Assembly (NCBI GenBank): GCA_002320665.1
Contig: DCKO01000067.1
Location: 1 to 60,404, forward strand
Length of the DNA: 60,404 nt
Direction of reading: 5' to 3'
DNA from: Micavibrio sp. UBA1672
GTDB lineage: Bacteria; Pseudomonadota; Alphaproteobacteria; Micavibrionales; Micavibrionaceae
Shown: in pieces, positions 34,771-44,657 of the stretch
Position numbering within the stretch: position 1 is the stretch's first letter
How the letters are laid out: each line of letters opens with the position of its first letter
The notes under the pieces: generated by a model
Seen by the model: the letters and a program-made list of their open reading frames with translations, nothing else
Database searches by the model: none
Told to the model about the DNA's origin: nothing
Translations under genes and position numbers: made by a program

Positions 34771-36006
34771 TTAGTTTTTCATATTTTCTTCTTTATTTTT
34801 TGTAGCTTGTTCAGCAAGCTTGGCATCAATATCTGTCGAGAATTTTTGGGGATGAAAATTTAGTGTTTCCATGAAGGTCTGTCCGAGGCTGCCGAAGGCA
34901 TGTCCCTGAGACCCAATAACCTCTTGTATAGCTATGAAATCTTTTGTGAAATAAGCTTTTAACAGTACAGCATCAATATATGGAGCATCGCTATGCGGTG
35001 TAAATACAAGTTTCGTTGATACTGTACCATAATTGGTCTCTTTTACTTCATCAACTTTTAAACTTGCATAAGAAGCGTTGGGTACAAACTTTTTAACGAA
35101 TTTAGTAAATAAAAAGTCCTTTGCCCAAGCTAAATCAACATTTTTTCCTGTTTTATAAGCATGGACATTGTAGAATGTTACTTTATTAACGACGGGGTCA
35201 TGTATGGTTGCATATGCAGCGTCAAAATTTGCAGTTGATTTAAAAATTGGCTCATCAGGCATGTAGTCAGGATGTTTTTGAGGTAAGAGCATTGTAAACA
35301 TTCCATGAGGGGACTCGTACCTTCTCCAGTCTTTGCCAAGTTCTCCCTCTGTGACAGCATAACCATCAAAAAAACGGATAGAATCAAAGAAATCATTTGT
35401 TCTGTATGCGTGTAATCCACCACCCGTACTAGTAAATACCTGCTGTATACGTGCTACATCTGTATAAATAATTCGTATCCTTAGTCCTTCTTTCTTTTCA
35501 GCGGTAGTGTATGAAACTGTTAATTCTTTCCCAAAAAAACCGTAGTGATCAATAATTTCATCCGTTAATATAGTGCCGCCACTGCTCTTTATTCCTAGTT
35601 TATATTTATGAACCTCTTGAGATAAAAGCTTTGCGGCTTCGTCTGCACTAAGCTTGGAACCTAGGGTTTGGTCAAACTTAACCAGATAGCTTTTTACGTT
35701 ATCACTATATGGTTTTTCATCATGCGTAGCTATTATTTCACCTGAAAATGCGACGCTTTCATCTGAGAGTCTTAAAGGGTAGAGTTTATATTTATGCTCT
35801 TTAGGAAAACGAACATCAAAAGATCCACTTGGAGAAGCATGCAATTCCCATATTGTTTTTTGTTTTGTGCTGCGTTGGGTCTTTTGAGGTGTCTGAGGAA
35901 TAGTACCAGTTTTTTCCTGAGCTGAAACAGCTTGATATAATGTGGACGTGCAAACAAAAACGCTTACGCAAATGATAGTTTTTAAGGATTTTTTGAAATC
36001 AAGCAT
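34771..36006 (-). CDS. Secreted hypothetical protein (411 aa)
   Basis: Signal peptide after a basic start (MLDFKKSLKTIICVSVFVCT, cleavage near VSA-Q about residue 31). The mature protein holds two related beta-rich blocks, each with a segment like SPxGxFDVRFPKEHK and SPHGMFTMLLPQKHP, so it may be an internal duplication. It ends with a Lys/Glu-rich helix. No family recognised. Start at ATG 36004-36006 has AAGG five bases upstream; a longer frame to 36036 has none. Confidence 0.68.
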   Translation of the reverse strand: MLDFKKSLKTIICVSVFVCTSTLYQAVSAQEKTGTIPQTPQKTQRSTKQKTIWELHASPSGSFDVRFPKEHKYKLYPLRLSDESVAFSGEIIATHDEKPYSDNVKSYLVKFDQTLGSKLSADEAAKLLSQEVHKYKLGIKSSGGTILTDEIIDHYGFFGKELTVSYTTAEKKEGLRIRIIYTDVARIQQVFTSTGGGLHAYRTNDFFDSIRFFDGYAVTEGELGKDWRRYESPHGMFTMLLPQKHPDYMPDEPIFKSTANFDAAYATIHDPVVNKVTFYNVHAYKTGKNVDLAWAKDFLFTKFVKKFVPNASYASLKVDEVKETNYGTVSTKLVFTPHSDAPYIDAVLLKAYFTKDFIAIQEVIGSQGHAFGSLGQTFMETLNFHPQKFSTDIDAKLAEQATKNKEENMKN

Positions 36007-36074
36007 AGTAACCTTTTTGTTCCAGTATTCTTCCATTGTAAAACATAGTTGTATGGTAGCACAAACTTAAAAAC

Positions 36075-36108
36075 AAAAAAACTGTCGACGTATTAATGAC
36101 GACAGTTT
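36075..36108 (-). terminator. rpsU terminator
   Basis: On the minus strand AAACTGTCG (36108-36100) pairs with CGACAGTTT (36087-36079) across a 12-base loop, followed by TTTT. It ends the rpsU transcript 32 bases after its stop codon. Confidence 0.85.
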
Positions 36109-36139
36109 CTGTATTCTTCGAAATCTTAAAATTACGGAA

Positions 36140-36346
36140 TTAATATCCGTCGCGCTCGCGGCGTTTGCGTTCCATCTTACGACAGCGACGTGCTGATTCT
36201 GATTCCTCGCGGGCTTTCTTTTCAGAAGGCTTTTCATAGTGACGACGAAGCTTCATCTCACGGAAGATCCCTTCGCGTTGCATCTTTTTCTTCAATACGC
36301 GCAAAGCCTGATCGACGTTGTTATCTCTTACGTTTACACTGACCAC
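36140..36346 (-). CDS. rpsU: 30S ribosomal protein S21
   Basis: A 68-aa basic protein of the small ribosomal subunit, with the alphaproteobacterial S21 pattern: VSVNVRDNNVDQALRVLKKK, then REMKLRRHYEKPSEKK and a basic Arg/Lys tail. Start GTG 36344-36346 is chosen because AGAGGTG lies six bases upstream; the in-frame GTG at 36353 falls inside that ribosome site. A terminator follows. The 158-base gap to the next gene holds AT-rich sequence with no clear motif. Confidence 0.95.
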   Translation of the reverse strand: MVSVNVRDNNVDQALRVLKKKMQREGIFREMKLRRHYEKPSEKKAREESESARRCRKMERKRRERDGY

Positions 36347-36521
36347 AGTGTTCACCTCTTTCTAATTGGTTTAAATATTAATCATAACATAAAATAACGT
36401 TGGTGTGCTAATAACACGATTTTGATAACAAATGCAAAGGGAAAAATAGACATTTTTTTTGGGAGGATTATGGTATGTGTCTACTGTGTGGGGTTTAGTC
36501 TAGAATATTAAGGAAAAATTG

Positions 36522-38639
36522 ATGCTATCATATTTACCAGAATCGCAAAAAATTGTTAATACGATTAATAATCCGGGTGAAGAGCATGAGCGCTCTTCGA
36601 CAGTTTTTCTTGCAGATGGTCGTTATGTTATTTTCTGGGAAACGGATGTTATTGGGGCTGGTAATGTTTTATATGCCCGTACTTATAATGCCGATGGTAC
36701 GCCTGTTGGTCCTGAAGTTGAAGTTGGGGATACTGTTGATAATCATGCATCGTTTTATAGTGCTGTTGCGCTATCTGATGGTGGTTTTGCGCTTGTGTGG
36801 GGGCATTATGATGGGGCGCGAGGTTCTAGTGATTCTATAATCCTACAGCGTTACAATTCATCTGGCCTTCCTGTGGGTGGAGCATCTCAGGTTAATGAAA
36901 ACAACTTTTTGTATAATAACTTTCCGGAGATACATAGTTTTGCAGATGGTAAATATATTGTGGTCTGGAATACTGGTCATGGTGATGGTGCGGTGCAGAC
37001 TGACGGTGTGTATGCGCGTCTTTATAATGAAGATGGCACGCCTGCGGGGGATGAATTTCTTGTCAATCATAATGAACTTCAGGATTATATATTAAAAGAG
37101 GTTAAAACTTTTGATGATGGTAGTTTTGCGATAGTTTATCAAAACCGTCAGGAGCAATTTTCAAGCAATCCGTTTGATTCTAAAGTTTTTATAAAGCGTT
37201 ATAATGCTGATGGAAGTATTGCGGGTTCTGAATTTACCATTGATGTGGCTGATGGTTTTAATGTGCCTTATGATATCAAGTTTCTTGATGATGGCGGATA
37301 TATGTTTGCCAGGGCAGAGCTTGCCAGTACGAGTTCGGAAAATGACGAGGCTTTCTTCCAGTTGTTTAATGCGGATGGGACACCAAGAACATCGGAAATA
37401 AATTTCGATCAGGCTTGGGGTAATATAGCGCTTTTGCCAAACAATCTATTTATTATGACATGGGTTGAGGAGTTGGGTGGTGCTTTGGATGATAGTGATA
37501 TTTTTGCAAGAGTCTATGATCTTGATGGTGTTCCACAAGGTAATGTTTTTCAGGTTAATGACGATAATGATGTAAGTGATTTTTATGAGAATGTTGTTGC
37601 GTTGCCTGATGGAAAATTCATGGTGACGTGGTCTGAATATAATATTAACATATCTACTAGTGACTTCTTTTCTCCTCCGGAAGAGGCAGATATTGTGTCC
37701 CGTATATTTTCTCTAGGTGGTAGTCTAGCGCCTGTTGCAGGCAAAGATAATGCTACTGTTGATGAAGATTCATCTGTTGTTATTGATGTCCTTGCTAATG
37801 ATAGTGATCCGGATGATGATCAGTTGGCAATTGTAAAAACATGGAAAGTGGAACATGGTGATGTGGTTATCAATGCCGATGGGACACTGACCTATACGCC
37901 TGAGGGTGATTATCACGGGGCAGAGAGTTTTTATTATCAGGTCACAGACGGGTTTGGCGGTTATGCCACGCAGCGCGTTAATGTTATGATTAATCCGGTT
38001 GATGACGGTGTTGATGGGAATGCGGCGCCGGACGCGAATAAAGATAAGTTTACTGTCTATTCAGGACAAACTGTTGATCTTAATATTCTGGCGAATGATA
38101 CTGATATTAATGGTGATATATTGACAGTGGATCGTATCTGGAAAACACCGGAAAATTCAAATATTTCAGTTTCTTTGAATGGGGATAATAGTGTTGAGTT
38201 TTCAGTTTCTGAAGCATTTACTCCCTCTGTTTCCTACTTCATGTATTATCAGATATCCGATGGTCGTGGTGGAATAGATGTTAGTTCCATTGAGGTGAAT
38301 GTTATCAATCCAGATGTTAATCTGTTCGGTACAAATAGCGTGCTTGACGAGTTTTTGCTTGATGGTTTCTTGTCGGGTAATGGGCGGTATAATATCACTG
38401 ATTTTAAAGTTGCCGATGGTGATTTTCTTGATATTGATAATATTATCTCCGGCTATGATCCTTTAAGTGATGATATTGCTGAATTTGTCAAGATTACTGA
38501 TGACGGTGTGGATAGTATTTTAGCGGTAGATATCGATGGCAGGGCTGATGATTTTGTTGATATAGCCGTCCTTTACGATGTTATAGGGCTTGCAGATGAA
38601 GAAGCACTTGAAGGTAGCGGCAATCTTCTGGTGAGTTAG
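36522..38639 (+). CDS. Type I-secreted repeat protein with cadherin-like domains
   Basis: A 705-aa protein. Residues 1-390 hold about six degenerate 55-65-residue repeats built on ADG(R/K)YVI(F/V)W then YARxYNxDGTPxG, a beta-propeller-like pattern. Two cadherin/VCBS-like domains follow (PVAGKDNATVDEDSSV and APDANKDKFTVYSGQTVDL), each with LANDxD. The C-terminus (about 615-705) resembles type I secretion targets (ITDFKVADGDFLDIDNIISG and a DDFVDIAVL strand). No Sec signal. Likely an extracellular or surface protein; the exporter is not in this window. AAGGA precedes ATG 36522. Confidence 0.82.
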   Translation: MLSYLPESQKIVNTINNPGEEHERSSTVFLADGRYVIFWETDVIGAGNVLYARTYNADGTPVGPEVEVGDTVDNHASFYSAVALSDGGFALVWGHYDGARGSSDSIILQRYNSSGLPVGGASQVNENNFLYNNFPEIHSFADGKYIVVWNTGHGDGAVQTDGVYARLYNEDGTPAGDEFLVNHNELQDYILKEVKTFDDGSFAIVYQNRQEQFSSNPFDSKVFIKRYNADGSIAGSEFTIDVADGFNVPYDIKFLDDGGYMFARAELASTSSENDEAFFQLFNADGTPRTSEINFDQAWGNIALLPNNLFIMTWVEELGGALDDSDIFARVYDLDGVPQGNVFQVNDDNDVSDFYENVVALPDGKFMVTWSEYNINISTSDFFSPPEEADIVSRIFSLGGSLAPVAGKDNATVDEDSSVVIDVLANDSDPDDDQLAIVKTWKVEHGDVVINADGTLTYTPEGDYHGAESFYYQVTDGFGGYATQRVNVMINPVDDGVDGNAAPDANKDKFTVYSGQTVDLNILANDTDINGDILTVDRIWKTPENSNISVSLNGDNSVEFSVSEAFTPSVSYFMYYQISDGRGGIDVSSIEVNVINPDVNLFGTNSVLDEFLLDGFLSGNGRYNITDFKVADGDFLDIDNIISGYDPLSDDIAEFVKITDDGVDSILAVDIDGRADDFVDIAVLYDVIGLADEEALEGSGNLLVS

Positions 38640-38642
38640 GAT

Positions 38643-40256
38643 TTACGATGCAGCTTTTAAATTCAATGCTGCGTCCATCAAGACCTGAGTATATTGCTTT
38701 TGTGGATTGGTAAACACATCATGGGCGATGCCGCTTTCGACGATTTTACCGTCTTTCATAACGATTATATCGTGGCTGAGGGCTCTTACTACACGCAAAT
38801 CATGACTGATGAAGATGTATGAGAGGTTGTGTTCTTTTTGCAAGTCGCGCAACAAGTCGACAATCTCTGCTTGAACAGAGACATCCAGCGCGCTTGTAGG
38901 TTCATCCAGAATTATGAGTTCCGGCTTTAGTACTAAGGCGCGGGCAATAGAAATGCGCTGGCGTTGTCCACCTGAAAATTCGTGAGGGTAGCGGTGGCGT
39001 GTTTCTGGATCCATGCGTACATCTTTTAAGGTCTCTATGATCAAATCATCGCGGTCTGCTTTGGATAGATTACTTTTATGAAGGGCTAGCCCTTCACCGA
39101 TGATCTGGGCGATGCTCATCCGCGGGGAGAGCGAGCCGTAAGGGTCTTGGAAAACAATTTGCATGCGTGATCTTAAGGGGCGCATTTCTTTACGACTTTT
39201 GCCCTCAAGTTCCTGTCCATCAAAAATGATGCTGCCGGTGGATTTGTTTAGCCGCAAAATGGCGAGGCCTAGTGTTGTTTTACCTGAGCCTGACTCTCCG
39301 ACAATACCGAGTGTGTGGCCTTTTTTTAAGGTCAGGTCGATGCCATCAACGGCTTTTACAAAGCTTAAAGGTTTACCGAAGAAGGATTTTTTATTGGGAA
39401 AATAGACTTTGACATCATTGCATTTTAGAATTTCAGGAGCATTCTCATTGGCAGGCTTTGCCTCACCGCTTGGGCGGGTGGAAAGCAGCATTTTAGTATA
39501 GTCATGGCTTGGCTTGGCAAAGAGCTTCTTGGTTTCACTTTGTTCGACTAAATTACCATGTTTCATCACGCAGATTTTATCAGCCATTTTTTCGACAATG
39601 GATAAGTCATGTGTAATGAGCAGGAGTGACATGTCCAGCCGTTTTTTCAAATCTTCGAGCAATTCAAGAATTTGAGCCTGTATGGTGACATCAAGGGCGG
39701 TAGTTGGTTCATCAGCAACGAGTAGGTTCGGGTCATTGGCCAAAGCCATGGCGATCATGACGCGCTGACGTTGCCCGCCTGAGAGCTCATGCGGATAGGC
39801 ATTCATACGAGATTTCATTTTCTCAAGGCCAACCAAATCCATGAGTTCTAAAATTCGTTCATTGGCTTGGTTGGTAGACATGCCCTGATGGATTTTAAGG
39901 ATTTCGCCGATTTGTTTTTCAATCGTGTGCAGGGGGTTTAGGGCGCTTTGTGGCTCTTGGAAAATCATGCTGATTTCGCGTCCACGAATAGTGCGCATAT
40001 AGGCTTCGCCTTTATCTAGTAATTCGCTTCCATTGTATTTAATAGAAGATTCTTCGGGGTGAGATGCTGTAGGATATGGCAATAGCTTCATGGCTGAGAG
40101 CGCTGTTACCGATTTACCAGAGCCGGATTCTCCGACCAAAGCCACTGTTTCACCCTTGGCGATATCAAGGCTGACATTCTTGACGGCATGGAAAACACCA
40201 CTAGGAGTTTTAAAATCTACCGATAAATTCTTGATTTCCAGTATGGCTTCTGTCAT
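38643..40256 (-). CDS. yejF: Peptide ABC transporter ATPase, fused (YejF type)
   Basis: Two complete ABC ATPase domains in one 537-aa chain, as in YejF. Each has Walker A (GESGSGKSVT and GESGSGKTT), signature (LSGGQRQRV and FSGGQRQRI) and Walker B (ADEPTTALD and LDEPTSALD). It energises an oligopeptide importer, and its partners yejE, yejB and yejA lie at 53.7-60.4 kb. An in-frame GTG at 40260-40262 would add two residues. Stop is 3 bases from the stop of the secreted protein gene. Confidence 0.9.
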   Translation of the reverse strand: MTEAILEIKNLSVDFKTPSGVFHAVKNVSLDIAKGETVALVGESGSGKSVTALSAMKLLPYPTASHPEESSIKYNGSELLDKGEAYMRTIRGREISMIFQEPQSALNPLHTIEKQIGEILKIHQGMSTNQANERILELMDLVGLEKMKSRMNAYPHELSGGQRQRVMIAMALANDPNLLVADEPTTALDVTIQAQILELLEDLKKRLDMSLLLITHDLSIVEKMADKICVMKHGNLVEQSETKKLFAKPSHDYTKMLLSTRPSGEAKPANENAPEILKCNDVKVYFPNKKSFFGKPLSFVKAVDGIDLTLKKGHTLGIVGESGSGKTTLGLAILRLNKSTGSIIFDGQELEGKSRKEMRPLRSRMQIVFQDPYGSLSPRMSIAQIIGEGLALHKSNLSKADRDDLIIETLKDVRMDPETRHRYPHEFSGGQRQRISIARALVLKPELIILDEPTSALDVSVQAEIVDLLRDLQKEHNLSYIFISHDLRVVRALSHDIIVMKDGKIVESGIAHDVFTNPQKQYTQVLMDAALNLKAAS

Positions 40257-40299
40257 GAACACTACTTTATTTTTTAAGTTTTAAGGATATACGCAAAAA

Positions 40300-40944
40300 A
40301 TGAGTCACGACAAGAGCGGATCGCCGCCATGCGGGATTTATATACGGATTGATGATTATTCCGATATGGTGAAGCTTATCACGAATTTGCGACAAATGGC
40401 ATTGGCTGTGAATCGTGCGTCGGGTTATGAGAAAAACCTTGATGTGGTTGAGCTGGCTTATAGCGCTGAGAATGATGAAAAAATTGCTGACCTTGTAATA
40501 CTAATTCAAGCGGAAGGGTTGGTTGCTCTTATCAGTGGTCTAGAGGATTTTAGCGATATTAAAGATGCCGATGGCGTTTTGTTAGAAGATGTAGGCTTGC
40601 TTCAAGATGTTAGGAATGCACTGGGTAAAGAGGCTATTATAGGGTTGAGCTGTGGTTCTGATCGTAATCAGGCTCAGAAAGCAAAGGAGCTGGATTTTGA
40701 TTTTGTAAAGCTCGTGGCTGATCCACCTTTAATCTCATGGTTTTCAAGTCAAAGTGACATAATGATTGTTACGTGCGGTAAAGGTATTACTAATGATAAT
40801 TGCGCATCGTTGGTTCAAGCTGGAGCTGGATTTTTGGATGTTAGTGATTATATCATGGGCTATAAAAAGGGCGTGATGCAAGGCACGGTCAATGTTATGC
40901 ATGCAATAGAGCTGGCAACTCAAGTAAAGGGAAGTGTGAATTAA
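40300..40944 (+). CDS. Thiamine-phosphate-synthase-like TIM barrel
   Basis: A 214-aa protein with the ThiE-like barrel rhythm: ALISGLEDFSD, ADGVLLE, IIGLSCGSDRNQAQKAKELDFDFVKL and a final AGAGFLDV. ThiE joins the thiazole and pyrimidine precursors of thiamine. The diphosphate loops are weak, so it may be a divergent homologue with another substrate. It starts MSHDKSGSPPCGIYI. It is divergent from yejF with 43 bases between starts. Confidence 0.72.
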   Translation: MSHDKSGSPPCGIYIRIDDYSDMVKLITNLRQMALAVNRASGYEKNLDVVELAYSAENDEKIADLVILIQAEGLVALISGLEDFSDIKDADGVLLEDVGLLQDVRNALGKEAIIGLSCGSDRNQAQKAKELDFDFVKLVADPPLISWFSSQSDIMIVTCGKGITNDNCASLVQAGAGFLDVSDYIMGYKKGVMQGTVNVMHAIELATQVKGSVN

Positions 40945-41017
40945 AACTTTGTTTTTTATCTGCATAATGTAATAATTATCCATTACCATAAATAATAATA
41001 TAGTGGGTAATACAATA

Positions 41018-41764
41018 ATGGGTGTAATCAGTAACAAGGCAAATATGCGTAATATTACTATTCATCCGATTTCATTAGAGGAAATCGGAGAATGGGATCA
41101 TGTGAGTGTAATTAAAAATATTGATAACCGCGTGGATGCCTTGAAAGAAATGTATAGAATTAGGGCTGAAGGAGATGGGCACATAAATTTGATATTATGG
41201 GATGATCCCCAACACCCTTCTCATCAGAATTTATCTAAAGATATATTACAGGGATGGGATTTTGATGTTTATTTTGATTACACTCCTATCGGAGAATCTG
41301 GGATTGAATTTAACAGACAAATAGATCAGGCTTTTAATGAGCAAGAAGGTTTTCATGATGAAGGGGTGGTGATAGATTATTCTTCGGGCTTGATTTTTGA
41401 CTTGCAGCAAGCCTTTCCTGACTCTTCATTGCAGATGGAAGCGAGTACAGGCATTACAAAGAGTGGTCCAATAACTCATGCAGATGCAGCTGAAGAAGAG
41501 GTTACAAGGTTTTTTACAACTTTGTTGGGTGACCGTACTTACATTTCAAAAAATGAAGAGGCTGTAAAAGAACATTTTCGGTGGAACATAAGAGACCCTA
41601 ATAAAGCCAATTGGTATCATCCACCTGAAGGCCTTTTGATGCTTATATGTAATGAAAACCAATCTATTATACCGTTGGTTCATACATTGCCGTTTTTATT
41701 TGAGGAACAGGATCAAATGGAACGAATGATTAATACATTAGATTTAAAGATGCCGGAATTATAA
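41018..41764 (+). CDS. Hypothetical protein (248 aa)
   Basis: Soluble, slightly acidic, with no signal or membrane part and no known motif. It mentions aromatic-rich stretches (QGWDFDVYFDYTPIG; FRWNIRDPNKANWYHPPEG). Start chosen at ATG 41018; a GTG at 41003 is in frame. Its end overlaps the arsC-like gene end by six bases (tail to tail). No family recognised. Confidence 0.65.
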   Translation: MGVISNKANMRNITIHPISLEEIGEWDHVSVIKNIDNRVDALKEMYRIRAEGDGHINLILWDDPQHPSHQNLSKDILQGWDFDVYFDYTPIGESGIEFNRQIDQAFNEQEGFHDEGVVIDYSSGLIFDLQQAFPDSSLQMEASTGITKSGPITHADAAEEEVTRFFTTLLGDRTYISKNEEAVKEHFRWNIRDPNKANWYHPPEGLLMLICNENQSIIPLVHTLPFLFEEQDQMERMINTLDLKMPEL

Positions 41765-42103
41765 AATCTCTTTTACATTCTCTGGTGGTCTGCCGATACG
41801 TGCGCCTTTGTCAGTGATTACAATTGGGCGCTCCAGTAATTTTGGATGTTGAGCAATTGCCTTAAGGATGTCTTCATTGCGACTATCCTTAGATAAACTG
41901 GCTTCCTTGAATTCAGGTTCTTTGGTGCGAGTCATATCCAAGGCGCTTTGAAGTCCAAGCTTTTCAAAAATACCAGAGAGCTCTCTGTAATCCGGCTTGG
42001 TCTCAAGGTATAGAATGACTTCAGGTTCATGACCGATCTCATGGATCAGGTCAAGGCTTTGGCGAGATTTCGAACAGCGCGGGTTGTGATAGATTTTGAT
42101 CAT
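41759..42103 (-). CDS. arsC: Arsenate reductase-like (ArsC/Spx family) protein
   Basis: A 114-aa thioredoxin-fold protein with the glutaredoxin-type ArsC catalytic Cys10 (HNPRCSKSRQSL) and a conserved Arg-containing stretch (LERPIVI, RIGRPPE). Reduces arsenate with glutathione in known members, but many family proteins are YfgD-like with unclear substrates. ATG overlaps the argH stop (ATGA), so translation is probably coupled to argH. Confidence 0.88.
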   Translation of the reverse strand: MIKIYHNPRCSKSRQSLDLIHEIGHEPEVILYLETKPDYRELSGIFEKLGLQSALDMTRTKEPEFKEASLSKDSRNEDILKAIAQHPKLLERPIVITDKGARIGRPPENVKEIL

Positions 42104-43404
42104 ATTTTTAATGCTTTATAGATTTCATTTGTGATACGCGGTTCTATTTCCTGCATGGAGGCGAGTTCTAACTCATCTAACTTGCAGCTTTTGCGTTCGG
42201 CCATTTTGACGATAGCGCCTGTGACGTGGTGTGCATCACGGAATGGCAAGCCAAGATTCATCACCAGCCAATCGGCCAGAGCTGTGGCGGTGGTATAGCC
42301 CATCTCGGCAGATTTTCTCATGGCGTCTGTTTTGAAAGTGGCGGTTTCCAGCATGCCTTTCATAGCTAAAAGGCATAGTCTTATGGCTTCGTATGAGTCA
42401 AAGACGGGTTCTTTGTCTTCCTGTAAATCTTTGTTATAAGCAAGCGGCAAGCCCTTCATAACGGTCATCATTTGCACAAGATTACCGTTTAGGCGACCTG
42501 TTTTTCCGCGTACAAGCTCTGCCGCGTCTGGGTTTTTCTTTTGTGGCATGATGGAGCTTCCGGTGCTCCAAGCATCTGAGAGCTGTATGAAGCCGAATTG
42601 CGGTGTGGCCCAGATAATGATTTCCTCGGCAAGGCGCGAGAGGTGCAATCCTGTTTGGGCGGCGCAGAATAGAAATTCATTGGCAAAGTCACGCGCCGAG
42701 ACTGCATCCATGGTATTATGAGTTGGGCGGTCAAATCCTAGCTTTTCCGACGTGTATTCACGGTCAATCGGGTAGGGTGTTCCTGCCAAAGCCGCAGAGC
42801 CTAATGGGCACTTGTTTAAACGGTTTCGGCAATCAATAAAGCGCAATTTATCGCGGTTGAGCATGCAGGCATAGGCATCCATGTGCAGCGCCAATGTCAC
42901 GGGTTGCGCAGCCTGAAGATGTGTAAAGCCGGGCATGACATCATCTTTGTGTTTGTCAGCTAGATCACCCAATACATCTTGTAAATCTTCGATCAAGTGA
43001 GATATCTCGTCAATGGCATCACGTGTCCAAAGACGGAAATCGGTCGCAACTTGGTCATTTCTGCTGCGCGCCGTATGTAGTTTTCCTGCCGTATCGCCTA
43101 TAAGTTCCCGCAAGCGTGCTTCGATATTCATATGAATATCTTCGAGGGATGGTTTGAACTCGAAATTTCCTCCTGCTATTTCTTCACCAATTTGTTTTAA
43201 TCCATCAATGATTTTTTGAGCATCGTCCTGTGAAATAATCTCTTGCTTGGCCAGCATTTCTGCATGAGCGATGGAGCCAGTGATGTCTTGTCGCCACATG
43301 CGCTTATCAATACCAATGCTGGCATTGATTTGCTCCATTATGTCGTCGGGCTTGTCTTCAAAGCGTCCGCCCCACATTTGATTTGATATTGTTTCCTGTG
43401 TCAT
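42100..43404 (-). CDS. argH: Argininosuccinate lyase
   Basis: Last step of arginine synthesis: argininosuccinate to arginine and fumarate. 434 aa, slightly shorter than the usual 455-470, with no obvious truncation. Seen: HTARSRNDQV, H162 (FTHLQAAQP) and the signature GSSIMPQKKNPD (residues 282-293) with the catalytic Ser 283/284. Stop overlaps the arsC start. Neighbour of argG, so arginine genes are dispersed but clustered here. Confidence 0.97.
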   Translation of the reverse strand: MTQETISNQMWGGRFEDKPDDIMEQINASIGIDKRMWRQDITGSIAHAEMLAKQEIISQDDAQKIIDGLKQIGEEIAGGNFEFKPSLEDIHMNIEARLRELIGDTAGKLHTARSRNDQVATDFRLWTRDAIDEISHLIEDLQDVLGDLADKHKDDVMPGFTHLQAAQPVTLALHMDAYACMLNRDKLRFIDCRNRLNKCPLGSAALAGTPYPIDREYTSEKLGFDRPTHNTMDAVSARDFANEFLFCAAQTGLHLSRLAEEIIIWATPQFGFIQLSDAWSTGSSIMPQKKNPDAAELVRGKTGRLNGNLVQMMTVMKGLPLAYNKDLQEDKEPVFDSYEAIRLCLLAMKGMLETATFKTDAMRKSAEMGYTTATALADWLVMNLGLPFRDAHHVTGAIVKMAERKSCKLDELELASMQEIEPRITNEIYKALKI

Positions 43405-43543
43405 AGGAGTGGTTTTAGCAGATTTTCTTGGTTAAACAAGTTTTTAAAATGATTAAAAACATAATTTGCCAAGAATTATTGATTTTACGTAAGAATTGTA
43501 ATATTTTTGGTGACAAGAATTAAAAAGATAAACGGGTGAGATT

Positions 43544-44650
43544 TTGGACGGTAAGCTTACAGCTCGAAATTTGCAATTAATCAGGTTTAGTCAGGGATTA
43601 GTTACACCGGAGATAAAACAATGGCGTGATGAAGGACATTGTTCATTTATAGCGCCATGTTGTGATCAGGTTTATTATGGACGTCCCGAAGACCTTGAAA
43701 CTTTTCCAGCTAACTTGAATGGTGATAATAGATTTAAGTTAGAAGAGGGAATAGGGGCTTATAAGTTTTTGCTTGAATCTGTTTCTGGTTTTCTAAGTGA
43801 AGATGTTGGGGAAACTCATTCAAGACGTCAATTTATTGATGGGTGGAGGCGATTTTCGGCTAATAACCCAAATGTTTCAAAATTGTATCAGAAATTAGTG
43901 TCAGACATTAAAAAAGATGGGTTGTATCTTCAAGAGGAAGTACTTGGAGAACATAAAAACACAAAACGGGTATCTGTGGCTCGTGATCTTTCAGGACAAA
44001 AAAAAGGAGATGATGTTCTGATTGTTGGGGAAGTTAAAGATGGTAAAAAGGGGCTTAAGATTGCGCAATATACCAGAGATATAATAAAACTCTCAGAAAA
44101 TTGTCAGGACCCTAGTGGGAAAATGCAAGGGCGTGATAATTTTATTAAAGTAACTCATCCTGATTCTGATGTTTTAGATGTTTTAAGGCGTGATATTCAA
44201 GATTTAAAGGAAAACGGGCAGGTGCGTTCAGAAGTTGATTTTGCTGATTTTTCAGAAATTGGAAAGTATTTCGAGCAATGTGATAGAGTTTATGTGGATC
44301 TTGCAATGGGAAAAGATATGGAGGCAGACCATATAATGATGGCAGCTTGGGGAAGTCGTAATCGCCAAGATAATACTATGACTCATATAAGAGGTAACCC
44401 CAATACCAGGCAAGAATCTACCGGTCTTTGGATTGATTTTTGTGATGCATATGGGTTTATACCGCCTGAAGGTATTACAGATGAAATAGGTGTAAGGTCT
44501 CAAAGAAACAGAGAAGTTATTGCCGAGTTTGGTTTGAAGGCACAAAGAATTGTAGAATTACGGTTTGAGGGAGAGCGTAACCCTTTGGCTATTATAAGGC
44601 ACGAAGAAGAGTGTGATCAGGATTCTAATCCAGAGCCACCATGGGCATAA
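43544..44650 (+). CDS. Hypothetical protein (368 aa)
   Basis: No family recognised. Soluble, with two Cys pairs (PCCDQVYYG near residue 38, and a later CDRVY). Charged middle (GEVKDGKKGLKIAQ). Conserved-looking stretches include VYVDLAMGKDMEADHIMMAA and AAWGSRNRQDNTMTHIRGNP, which look enzyme-like but match nothing I know. Start TTG at 43544 is likely, as GGTGAG lies three bases upstream; no ATG is near. Convergent with the phnA-like gene, seven bases between stops. Confidence 0.6.
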   Translation: MDGKLTARNLQLIRFSQGLVTPEIKQWRDEGHCSFIAPCCDQVYYGRPEDLETFPANLNGDNRFKLEEGIGAYKFLLESVSGFLSEDVGETHSRRQFIDGWRRFSANNPNVSKLYQKLVSDIKKDGLYLQEEVLGEHKNTKRVSVARDLSGQKKGDDVLIVGEVKDGKKGLKIAQYTRDIIKLSENCQDPSGKMQGRDNFIKVTHPDSDVLDVLRRDIQDLKENGQVRSEVDFADFSEIGKYFEQCDRVYVDLAMGKDMEADHIMMAAWGSRNRQDNTMTHIRGNPNTRQESTGLWIDFCDAYGFIPPEGITDEIGVRSQRNREVIAEFGLKAQRIVELRFEGERNPLAIIRHEEECDQDSNPEPPWA

Positions 44651-44657
44651 TGAAATA

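Noticed and set aside
41003..41020. Leaderless or GTG start at 41003
   Set aside because: An ATG lies five codons later; the GTG start adds nothing recognisable.
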